Shown piece after piece: positions 9,233 to 16,868 of a stretch of 52,198 bases of DNA. Made by a program: the position numbers and the translations under genes. Every line of letters starts with the position of its first letter. The first letter of the stretch is position 1. Source of the stretch: Prevotella sp. Lineage in GTDB: Bacteria > Bacteroidota > Bacteroidia > Bacteroidales > Bacteroidaceae. The stretch covers positions 1 through 52,198 of the forward strand of contig JAFVHO010000189.1 of the NCBI GenBank assembly GCA_017474485.1, in the 5' to 3' direction. The notes under the pieces were generated by a model, which had not been told where the DNA came from, ran no database searches, and saw only the letters and a program-made list of their open reading frames with translations.

Positions 9233-9997
9233 ATGAAAAAGATATTATTTTTGCTCGTTGCCGCAGTATGTTCTTTTGCAGCTTGCAATCCTACTCATGA
9301 GGATATTGGCAATGCTGGACACATCTCTATCGACGAGCTCATAGCAAAGACAACTGTCACTGTTGACAAGACAGCAGACGGTACGAAGAATGGTAACGTC
9401 GTTTACTGCCAGACCTCAGCTCCGGTCAATGCTAAGTGGAATATCGGTGGTAAGGAGTTTATTGGTAACTATGCATGGAAGAAGATGAAGGTTAATTGGA
9501 ATCAGAATGGTGATTACGTTAAGACTCCATATACCATTGTTCTCACTGCTCTTTGCCCAGACGGAACCCAGCTTAAAGCTGAATTCCCTATCGAATGTGA
9601 CGATGTCACTAATCCTCTTACAAAGTACTATATCTATGGTGATCCTTCAAAGCCAGAAGAAGCACCATTCAAGCCCGGTGCTTGGGATGCAGCAGCTATG
9701 CGTTTCAGCTCTACTGAAGGTGCACACCTGCCCACGATCTCCGATGATATCTACTATGGTCTCAAGACCTTGATTTTTGACGTGTCAGATGTTACTGCTG
9801 ATTTCGATTTGAAGGTCATGAACGGTTGGTGGAGTAACACCTATTACGATCATGTGAAGTGGACGTCAGGTTTGAATGAACTTCAGATTACTGAGACTAT
9901 GGCTAAGGAGTGCGCAAAGGGTGGTGAAGGCCGTGACCTCGACCTCATGCTTTACAGCGGTTCTATGACTCTCAACGCTGTTTACTATGAAGAATAG
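9233..9997 (+). CDS. Lipoprotein at the SusE position, probable surface glycan-binding protein
   Basis: The 254-residue product starts with a lipoprotein signal (MKKILFLLVAAVCSFAAC, Cys18). I recognise no catalytic motif. The mature part is rich in aromatic residues (AWKKMKVNWNQNG, NGWWSNTYYDHVKW) and looks like two beta-sandwich-like segments: one before about residue 130 resembling a PKD/Ig-type domain, and one after it. Its place directly after susD, in the same direction and 19 bases downstream, is where SusE/SusF-type surface glycan-binding proteins are usually encoded. Binding of xylan or arabinoxylan is therefore inference from position and composition. Confidence 0.7.
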   Translation: MKKILFLLVAAVCSFAACNPTHEDIGNAGHISIDELIAKTTVTVDKTADGTKNGNVVYCQTSAPVNAKWNIGGKEFIGNYAWKKMKVNWNQNGDYVKTPYTIVLTALCPDGTQLKAEFPIECDDVTNPLTKYYIYGDPSKPEEAPFKPGAWDAAAMRFSSTEGAHLPTISDDIYYGLKTLIFDVSDVTADFDLKVMNGWWSNTYYDHVKWTSGLNELQITETMAKECAKGGEGRDLDLMLYSGSMTLNAVYYEE

Positions 9998-10044
9998 TAG
10001 TTTCTGATATGTATAATATGTATAATATTAAAACATCTGTTATA

Positions 10045-11313
10045 ATGAAAAGTTTTTTGAATTATAGTAAGCTCGCAATCGCCATGCTTATTACATCAAG
10101 TGTATTTGTGGCTTGTAGCGATGAGATTACCGAAAATTCTGTCGATATCCAATACACAGCGAATACAAGCAATATCAAAAGTGCAGGACAAGCTGTGGAT
10201 TTAGGCCTCCCAAGTGGAACAAAGTGGGCCAATATGAATGTTGGAGCAACTTCAGAATCTGACAATGGTATTCTCTTCGTTTGGGGTGATATCACTGGAA
10301 CTCAGCTTCTGGCATCTACACCTACATCATATTTGGATGTGACTTCAGCTACATCTGTATCTGATTTGTTTGATTTGTACAAAGGAGCAGAAGTGAAGGT
10401 TGGAACGATTTGTGATACAACAAATATTACTAAGATTGTTGAACCTAAGCTTATTGACTTAACGTTTATAGGTGATACGACTCAATTGGATTCTGCATCA
10501 CGAGCTGCGATTGATTATCTGAAGATGACAGCCATTAATGCTTTCGTATTGGCTAAGTTGACTGATGCCGTTGATAAGGGCAATACAGGTTTCCTTGAGG
10601 CAACACTTACCAATGAAGACTTTACTCTCATTATTGATTGGGATGGTTCTCAGTTTATTGAGAGATTCCCCAAGCAGAACTCAGCTAAGGATACATTAGA
10701 CTATTTCAAGAAGTTTGAATACGCAAGTGTTTCAACTTTCGTTTTAGACAAGATGGGTTCTACTGATGTCAATTATTATGAAGCTCCTAAAGCTAATAAT
10801 TATGATGAAATTAAAGATCAGTTAGGTGTTGTAATGCGTAAAGACTATAAGGGTGGTGATATTGCTGGATCTCCTATTTATAGTATTATTGCAGACGCAA
10901 ACCATGATCCTGCTACTGCAAATTGGGGCAACAACTGGGTAATGCCAACAACTGCACAAGTCCAGGAGCTGATTGATAACTGCAAGTGGGAGTTTACTGG
11001 TAATGGCTATAGAGTGACTTCTAAAAAGGAAGGAAACAATAACAGTATCTTCTTGCCTGCTGCTGGTTATCGCTTCGGAGATAAGTGGTACGGAAACGGA
11101 AATGCTGGCTATTATGCTACAGGAGAGATCTTAGGAACTTATCATTTCCCCTCAATGTTAGAGCAGAAGAATGAATCAAAGGGAAGTGTTAGCGGTAATG
11201 ATAACATGCCAAACATATTGGTTTTCCAGAATGGTAAGTTTGATAATTCTATGGGTATCTACAACAACTTGAGTTCTAGTTTCGGTGTTTCTATCAGACC
11301 CGTTGCTAAGTAA
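10045..11313 (+). CDS. Lipoprotein with a split FISUMP-type domain
   Basis: ATG codons occur at 10009, 10018 and 10045. The last gives a proper lipoprotein signal (MKSFLNYSKLAIAMLITSSV, then FVACSDE), so I choose it (422 residues). Residues about 50-85 contain DLGLPSGTKWANMNVGAT and WGDI. Residues about 285-420 contain ANWGNNWVMPTTAQVQELI, FLPAAGYRFGDKWYGNG and a terminal VSIRPV. These are the two halves of the Fibrobacter-succinogenes-major-paralog-like (FISUMP) domain, common in Bacteroidota surface proteins. Between them is an insertion of roughly 170-200 residues with no recognised fold. It is the fourth gene of the SusC operon, directly before a terminator, so a surface substrate-binding role is plausible but unproven. 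Confidence 0.72.
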   Translation: MKSFLNYSKLAIAMLITSSVFVACSDEITENSVDIQYTANTSNIKSAGQAVDLGLPSGTKWANMNVGATSESDNGILFVWGDITGTQLLASTPTSYLDVTSATSVSDLFDLYKGAEVKVGTICDTTNITKIVEPKLIDLTFIGDTTQLDSASRAAIDYLKMTAINAFVLAKLTDAVDKGNTGFLEATLTNEDFTLIIDWDGSQFIERFPKQNSAKDTLDYFKKFEYASVSTFVLDKMGSTDVNYYEAPKANNYDEIKDQLGVVMRKDYKGGDIAGSPIYSIIADANHDPATANWGNNWVMPTTAQVQELIDNCKWEFTGNGYRVTSKKEGNNNSIFLPAAGYRFGDKWYGNGNAGYYATGEILGTYHFPSMLEQKNESKGSVSGNDNMPNILVFQNGKFDNSMGIYNNLSSSFGVSIRPVAK

Positions 11314-11337
11314 TGAGACATAGATAATTAATATAAG

Positions 11338-11380
11338 ATGAGGGTGTGTCAAAAAGGAATAGGCACACCCTTATCTTTTT
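11338..11380 (+). terminator. Intrinsic terminator of the SusC operon
   Basis: GATGAGGGTGTGTC at 11338-11351 pairs with GGCACACCCTTATC at 11362-11375 with wobble pairs, followed by TTTTT. It lies 24 bases after the last gene of the operon. Its left arm shares the GAGGGTGTGTCA core with terminators near 36143 and 50470. Confidence 0.85.
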
Positions 11381-11485
11381 CTATAATACGCCATGTGCAC
11401 ATGAGTTGAAACAAATAATTATGATTAAGGGAATTCTGCAAGGGACATGGGTGACGCAGAAAGCTGGCACTACATTAATAGGGAT

Positions 11486-11542
11486 AACAAAAACATGCTG
11501 CACCTTCTGCACCCTATGCACCTGAAAATGTTTCAACAAACA
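11486..11542 (+). repeat. Left arm of a 57-bp inverted repeat
   Basis: This arm includes CATGCTGCACCTTCTGCACC and matches the reverse complement of 11963-12019 at 54 of 57 positions; the three mismatches are adjacent, in the inner third of the arm. Confidence 0.9.
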
Positions 11543-11692
11543 TTATATAAAATTCTACATGACTGAGGTTTACATTTCTAATGGCTCCATTTTCATAAAC
11601 GGAAAAGCTACTCGAAAATGCGCAACTGCCATACAATTTTCTGGTACCGCTACGGCTCTGAATTCTCGAGAAAATTCAACCAAACGGTGGCC

Positions 11693-11755
11693 CCGTTTGA
11701 AAAAATAGAGGCTCCGTTTGGAAAAATAGCGGCCCCGTTTGAAAAAATAGCGCCT
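11693..11755 (+). repeat. Three 21-bp tandem repeats
   Basis: Units at 11693-11713, 11714-11734 and 11735-11755 each begin CCGTTTG(A/G)AAAAATAG and differ mainly in the last bases. Read in one frame they give a seven-residue repeat APFEKIA. The first unit can also pair with GCCTCTATTTTTT at 11752-11764, forming a hairpin. Confidence 0.85.
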
Positions 11756-11962
11756 CTATTTTTTCGTAAAGTGCCTCTAAATTTTGCAAAACAAGTTGTT
11801 TTACTACAAACGGTAGCCTTTATGTTGGTATGTTGCACCGTTATGTGAAGTAACAGCGGCGCTTTTATGCAAGATGGGGAGTGCGCATTTTTGAATGATA
11901 ATTCGTGCTCCGAAATACATGTAACATCTATATAACAAGCTGTAAACAAGTACAATGTGTCT

Positions 11963-12019
11963 TGTTTGTTGAAATTCTTTCAGGTGCATAGGGTGCAGAA
12001 GGTGCAGCATGTTTTTGTT
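11963..12019 (-). repeat. Right arm of the 57-bp inverted repeat
   Basis: Reverse-complement partner of 11486-11542. A weaker match (ACTACA followed by about 13 bases) continues beyond the arm on both sides. Confidence 0.9.
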
Positions 12020-12101
12020 GACGTAGCATTGTAGTTAATGGTGACTCATCGCCGAACTCAGGAAATAATTATGAAATAATAATGATTAAACGCATGTATT
12101 A

Positions 12102-12133
12102 TTTGGCTGTTTGGGAGAAAATGCTTAACTTTG
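12102..12133 (+). promoter_or_regulatory. Promoter of the membrane-protein/propeller module
   Basis: TTTG at 12102-12105 and TAACTTTG at 12126-12133 are separated by 20 bases, a full match to the Bacteroidota -33/-7 promoter. It lies 30 bases upstream of the ATG at 12164, outside the foldback element. Confidence 0.75.
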
Positions 12134-12163
12134 TCGCCAATAATTTGATGACTGGATAATAGA

Positions 12164-13939
12164 ATGAATAACAAGAGTAAAGTATCTGGTGCAATCCTCT
12201 GTGTAAGTCTGTTGGCTTTCATAGTGTTTGTCGTATATTTGTTATACATCAACCAAGAAGTGTTCTATACTGCACATGACCGTTCTGAATTCGTCTTCGG
12301 AGCGCCCTTCTTTCATACGCTGATGTCGAAACCCTTTGGCCTGATGCAGTATGTGGGGGCCTGGCTGACGCAGCTTTTTGTTGAGCCGACTGTAGGTTCA
12401 GTTGTGTTAGTGGCCATCTGGACACTGATCTTCTATGTAGGTACCAAAGCGTTCAAGTTACAGGGTAGTGCTTCAGCCTTGATGCTCTTGCCTGTTGCCT
12501 GTCTGCTTACATCGGTGACCGATTTGGGTTACTGGATTTATATCTCCACCATCAGAGGTTATTGGTTCTCGCAGTCGGTAGGTTATCTGATTATGTTGTT
12601 GCTCTTGTGGGCTGCACGCCAGACACCTCGCAAATGGCATCTGGCTTGGTATCTGTTTGGCGTTTGTATCTATCCGGTTCTTGGATGGTTTGCTTTACTT
12701 TTCGTTATATGTCTTGCACTGGTTGAGAAACCCACATGGCGTGAGCTCCTAGGGTTAGTTCTACTCATCTTTACCGCCAGCATCTGGCATACGCAGTTCT
12801 ATTCGAATTTGAAAGCTGACGATGTCGTGATGGCGGGCTTTCCGCGTTTCGAAACACCCAGCGACAGTAGCCCGCATCTTTCTATCCCGTTCTGGGTACT
12901 TGGTGCCGTCTCTGTACTTATTCCGGTGTGCGGTCGTTATCTTGCTAAGGCATTTGTACCCATTATTTGTGTCGTTGCAGGTGTTGCTTTTACTTGGTCG
13001 TTGATGTACCAAGACAAGAACTATGTCGACGAAATGCGTATGGTGCGTTATGCTGAAAACGACAACTGGAAGGAAGTTCTGGCTATAGCTGAAGACAATA
13101 AGGCGCCAACCAGTACGATGGTATTTCTTAAGAATATAGCCTTGATGAACGAAGGAGGTCTGTTCGAGCGTTCGTTCAAATTGCGCAACGACGCTGTCAG
13201 TATTAACAACCCTGATACGCTTCATGTTACCCTTTTGGATATAGCATCACCTCTCGTATATTACAACTATGGTATGATGAATGAAGCTATCCGCCTGAAT
13301 TTTGAAAATGCCATACAAGCAGGCTTCTCACCGTTCTATCTGAAGATGCTTTCCCGTTGCGCCTTAGCTGTAGGGGATAAAAAACTGGTAGAACGATATA
13401 CTACGATATTGCATCATAGCCCGTTTTATGGCGATTGGCAACCTGCTCCAGTTACAGCGAAGATCAAGGAACTACAAAAATGCTATCCCGATGAGATTAC
13501 TGGTGTTGAGAACAGCGACAGTTATATTGTCAATGGCATCAGCCTCTGGTACGAATCTGATAGTAAAGTGGCTTCAGAACAGGCATTGTTCTATGCCATG
13601 ATGCGTTGTGATTCACGTCGATTCTGGCCAGCATTGCGTAACTATGTTAAACTTCACCTTGAAGAGCAATTCCCATTGCATGCTATGGAGGCATATATTC
13701 TGTACGTAGATAAGGCTCCTGAAGAAAAACGTATGATGCTCCCTGTTGAACAGTCTGTATACGAGCGTTACAAAAAGTTCTGGGCAACTCTGGAAAGTAA
13801 GGCAAAGCCTGGTATGACAATTGAAAAGGTTGGTGAAGAAATGCGTGAAGAATTTGGAGACACCTATTGGTGGTACAACATATTTGGAAGAAAACCTATT
13901 TATGTAAATGCTGGAATTGGTCACGAAGTAGCATCATAA
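12164..13939 (+). CDS. Multi-spanning membrane protein, probable DUF6057 family, copy 1
   Basis: The 591-residue product has an N-terminal half with many hydrophobic segments (for example SGAILCVSLLAFIVFVVYLL, TVGSVVLVAIWTLIFYV, LLGLVLLIFTASIW and FVPIICVVAGVAFTWSLMY). It then has a soluble C-terminal half of about 300 residues with helical, TPR-like pairs (WKEVLAIAEDN, NEAIRLNFENAIQAGFSPFYLKMLSRCAL). I believe this is the DUF6057 family, from memory. No enzymatic motif is visible. It starts a module: the propeller lipoprotein gene follows after 6 bases, and the same pair is repeated at 15480-18373. A strong promoter lies just upstream. The function is unknown. The tail probably faces the cytoplasm or periplasm as a protein-interaction platform. 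Confidence 0.72.
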   Translation: MNNKSKVSGAILCVSLLAFIVFVVYLLYINQEVFYTAHDRSEFVFGAPFFHTLMSKPFGLMQYVGAWLTQLFVEPTVGSVVLVAIWTLIFYVGTKAFKLQGSASALMLLPVACLLTSVTDLGYWIYISTIRGYWFSQSVGYLIMLLLLWAARQTPRKWHLAWYLFGVCIYPVLGWFALLFVICLALVEKPTWRELLGLVLLIFTASIWHTQFYSNLKADDVVMAGFPRFETPSDSSPHLSIPFWVLGAVSVLIPVCGRYLAKAFVPIICVVAGVAFTWSLMYQDKNYVDEMRMVRYAENDNWKEVLAIAEDNKAPTSTMVFLKNIALMNEGGLFERSFKLRNDAVSINNPDTLHVTLLDIASPLVYYNYGMMNEAIRLNFENAIQAGFSPFYLKMLSRCALAVGDKKLVERYTTILHHSPFYGDWQPAPVTAKIKELQKCYPDEITGVENSDSYIVNGISLWYESDSKVASEQALFYAMMRCDSRRFWPALRNYVKLHLEEQFPLHAMEAYILYVDKAPEEKRMMLPVEQSVYERYKKFWATLESKAKPGMTIEKVGEEMREEFGDTYWWYNIFGRKPIYVNAGIGHEVAS

Positions 13940-13945
13940 GTAAAA

Positions 13946-15460
13946 ATGAAAAGATATATCCATTATTATTTACAGCTTTGGGCTGTTGCGACGATGCTAT
14001 TGTCATCGTGTGTGAGTCATCCTGATGTGCCTTCTTCGTCCAAAGAGGCCAAGTGCTTGCCTGCCATCTTCCCCGATTATTGCGATGTTACAGTGCCTTG
14101 TAATATTGCACCACTAAACTTCATGCTTCCTGCTGACCAGTACGAAACGTGTGTAGCACGTTTTACCACGCCTGATGGCCTGCAGCAGACTTACGGCCAT
14201 GGTGTGAAGGTGCAGATACCCGAGGAAGAATGGAATACCATGCTTGATGCCTCAAAAGGTAAGAGCATCAAGGTTGAGGTTTGGGGACAAAAGGACGACG
14301 AGTGGTTGTCGTTCACCCCGTTTGAGATACATATAGCTCCGGACCGCATTGATGAATACCTGTCATATCGCCTCATCGAGCCATCGTATGTGGCATGGAC
14401 CTTCATGGAGATTGCCCAGCGTAACCTCACCACATTCGAAGAGACTCAGATTTTCAACAACGAGATTACGATGAACGACAGGGCGAAAGGCCAGTGTATC
14501 AACTGTCACAGTTATCAGAACTATAAGACCGACAATATGCTTTTTCATGTGCGTCTCTCCAATGCCGGTACCGTGATTGTAAACGATGGTAAGGTTTCGA
14601 GAGTCAATATGAAGCGCGACTATACCATCTCTGGAGGTGTTTATCCGGCATGGCATCCAACCGCCAAGCTGATAGCCTTCTCGACAAACAAGACGCGTCA
14701 GGCATTCCATACGCAAAATCCTAACAAGATTGAGGTTTACGATCTGGCCAGTGACATGATTCTCTATGATGTGGAGACTGACTCGGTGAGCATCGTTAGC
14801 AATGATTCCACGCTGTTGGAGGTGTATCCAACCTGGTCGCCCGATGGCAAATACCTCTATTACTGTAAGTCTGTGCCACTTCCCGAGGAGATGCGCGACA
14901 AGGATATCAGAACAACGTACCCGAAAATACAATACAACCTCTATCGTCGTTCATTTGACGTGGCTACGCATAACTTCGGTGACGAGGAACTCGTCTATGA
15001 TGCCGCTTCATCCGATAAAAGCGTCACTTTGCCACGCATCAGCCCCGATGGGCGTTATCTGCTGTTTGCCTTGGGCCAGTACGGTTGTTTCCATAGCAGG
15101 CACCACGATGCTGACATTGTTTGTATTCCGATGGAACAATACACGGGAACTGCCCTTACTGCGGAAACAGTTTCTGCCGTCGACCTGAGGCTTGTCAACA
15201 GCAAGGACTATTCCGACAGCTATCCTTCTTGGTCGAGCAACGGTCATTGGATCATGCTTGCCAGCCGTCGTGACGATGATAACTACAGTCGTGTCTATTT
15301 CGCTTATTTCAACAACGGAAAAGTGGAAAAGGCCTTTATGCTGCCGCAGGAAGACCCGGAATACAACACCTTCCTGCTGAAGAGCTATAACCGACCGGAG
15401 TTCATGATTGAGCCTGTTAAGATTAGTGTCGATGAGTTCAGCAAGGTGTTTGACAAATAA
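13946..15460 (+). CDS. TolB-like (PD40) beta-propeller lipoprotein with CxxCH motif, copy 1
   Basis: The 504-residue protein has a lipoprotein signal ending LLSSC. A conserved N-terminal region follows (FPDYCDVTVPCNIAPLNFML). Residues 184-188 read CINCH, a haem-c attachment motif, followed by a downstream Met and His (NMLFHVR) also conserved in the second copy. PD40/WD40-like propeller blades follow: YPAWHPTAKLIAFSTNK, YPTWSPDGKYLYYCKS, LPRISPDGRYLLFALG and YPSWSSNGHWIMLASRRDD. Such proteins are often annotated as TolB-like or as cytochrome c biogenesis proteins. Whether haem is really bound is not shown. The gene starts 6 bases after the membrane-protein gene, implying a joint function at the cell envelope. 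Confidence 0.78.
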   Translation: MKRYIHYYLQLWAVATMLLSSCVSHPDVPSSSKEAKCLPAIFPDYCDVTVPCNIAPLNFMLPADQYETCVARFTTPDGLQQTYGHGVKVQIPEEEWNTMLDASKGKSIKVEVWGQKDDEWLSFTPFEIHIAPDRIDEYLSYRLIEPSYVAWTFMEIAQRNLTTFEETQIFNNEITMNDRAKGQCINCHSYQNYKTDNMLFHVRLSNAGTVIVNDGKVSRVNMKRDYTISGGVYPAWHPTAKLIAFSTNKTRQAFHTQNPNKIEVYDLASDMILYDVETDSVSIVSNDSTLLEVYPTWSPDGKYLYYCKSVPLPEEMRDKDIRTTYPKIQYNLYRRSFDVATHNFGDEELVYDAASSDKSVTLPRISPDGRYLLFALGQYGCFHSRHHDADIVCIPMEQYTGTALTAETVSAVDLRLVNSKDYSDSYPSWSSNGHWIMLASRRDDDNYSRVYFAYFNNGKVEKAFMLPQEDPEYNTFLLKSYNRPEFMIEPVKISVDEFSKVFDK

Positions 15461-15479
15461 AAGAAGATAAAAGTAAAAA

Positions 15480-16868
15480 ATGAAAGCTGGCAATAGTAAT
15501 AAGGAACAAGGGGTGAAAAAAGTTTTTTTACCTTTTTACCTCCTTACTTTTTTTTGTGGCTGTCCTCCTCTTCTTCGGATTAGCCTATCCGCATCATCTG
15601 CATTATCAAGAGCAGTATCAACTGTTTCTCTTTGATAGCACTTATGTGTTGGAGATTGTGAAGCTGCCAGGTGGCATAGCCGACCTGTTGGGACGCTTCT
15701 GTACCCAGTTTTTCCTATATGCATGGGTGGGAGCGTTGATGATTGCAATCCTACTTTCGTTGGTGCAATTGCTGATGCTCAGATTGGTAAAGTGGGGGTG
15801 GCTATATGGTCTGAGTTTTGTACCTTCGTTCCTGCTCTGGTTATTCCTGCTCGATGAGAATGCGCTGTTAGGTGGCGTCTGGGCAGTCCTGCTTACGCTT
15901 CTCGCCATTTGTGGCTTTATGCTGGTGCCAAAAGGGTGGGGACGACGTATCGCAATTCTGGTCATCATTCCTATTCTATACTGGATGGTGGGGCCCGCAT
16001 GGAGTGGAAGCCATTACCATCGCTACCCGACGGTAACACCTTATCTGCTATATGTTGCATGGCTGTCTGCCGTCATCCTCCCACTTATGGTCCATTTTAT
16101 CAAGGTTCAAGATTTGAAGTTTAAGGTTCAAGGTTTAACCTTCCTATTGGTGGCAGTTGTCATGGGTACGATAGTCTGGAAGAACGCCAATTTAAGGCAG
16201 AAAAGGTCATGCAGTATGACTTTATGGCGCGCCACCAGCAGTGGAATCGCATCCTTCAGGTCATCAATGCAGAGAAACCCAACAACCAGATTGGCGTGAC
16301 CGTCCAGAATCTGGCCTTGGCGATGCACGGCATGCTCCTGGAGCATATGTCCGACTATCACCAGAACGACATCGCGGGTCTGCTGCCTGATGTCAAGGAA
16401 GATGCCACCAGTCCATTGCCTACAGCCGAGGCGTTCTATTATCTAGGCATGATCAATGTCGCCCAGCGCACAGTTTTCGAGGCCCAGGAGGCCATCCTCG
16501 ACTTCCAGAAGAGTGGCCGATGCTATAAACGACTGGCACAGACAAACCTCATCAATGGTAACTACGAAGTGGCACGTAAATACCTCACGGCCTTACAAAA
16601 GACCCTCTTTTATCGCGGCTGGGCCAATGAGACACTACCACTGCTCGGCAATGAGAAGGCCATAGCAGCTCATCCCGAGTATGGGCACCTGCGCCAAAGC
16701 GCTTACAACGAGGATTTCTACTTCAGCGACCATGTGACGCCAGAAATGCTCGAGAGTCTCTACTTCAGAAATACTGATAATCGCCTGGCCTATCAATATC
16801 TCTTGGCCTACTATATGTTGACGGGTGACCGCGAAAGATTTAATCAATTCATGTCTGCTAAGCAATGA
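15480..16868 (+). pseudogene. Frameshifted second copy of the DUF6057-like membrane protein
   Basis: The reading frame that starts at ATG 15480 (MKAGNSNKEQGVKKVFLPFYLL) continues sensibly only after a +1 shift, probably in the T8 run at 15548-15555. The frame from 15556 then carries the membrane segments (VAVLLFFGLAYPHHLHY and onwards). A second shift between about 16165 and 16185 moves to the frame encoding EERQFKAEKVMQYDFMARHQ, which corresponds to the soluble half of copy 1 (VRYAENDNWKEVLAIAE). The end overlaps the next start by ATGA at 16865-16868. Either this copy is decayed or the sequence has two indel errors. A short word repeat at 16101-16141 inserts KVQDLKFKVQGL just before the second break. 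Confidence 0.75.
16101..16141 (+). repeat. AAGGTTCAAG-type word repeat
   Basis: Variants of AAGGTTCAAG and TTTGAAGTTT are strung together within the broken membrane-protein gene, encoding KVQDLKFKVQGLT. Its proximity to a frameshift suggests slippage-prone DNA. Confidence 0.6.

Larger units (their letters stand above)
11413..12074. mobile_element. Foldback/MITE-like element in an 850-bp gene-free stretch
   Basis: A 57-bp arm at 11486-11542 is repeated inverted at 11963-12019 with 54 of 57 positions identical, making a 534-bp element with a 420-base centre. No transposase is present. Outside the arms, AAATAATTATGA occurs at both 11413-11424 and 12063-12074 and could be a target duplication, although it does not abut the arms and the region is AT-rich. 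The arms contain repeated TGCACC words. The centre holds three 21-bp tandem repeats. The small open frames inside have no ribosome-binding or family support, so I do not call genes. A non-autonomous mobile element is the best reading; a structured RNA is the alternative. Confidence 0.6.

Noticed and set aside
11618-11955. Open frames on both strands in the centre of the foldback element (76 and 101 codons)
   Set aside because: They overlap each other, carry the tandem repeat, have no promoter or family match I recognise, and the forward one begins without a ribosome-binding context; better explained as element DNA.
11486-12019. CRISPR array as an explanation for the repeats
   Set aside because: The long repeats are inverted and occur only twice, and the 21-bp units have no spacers and no cas genes nearby.
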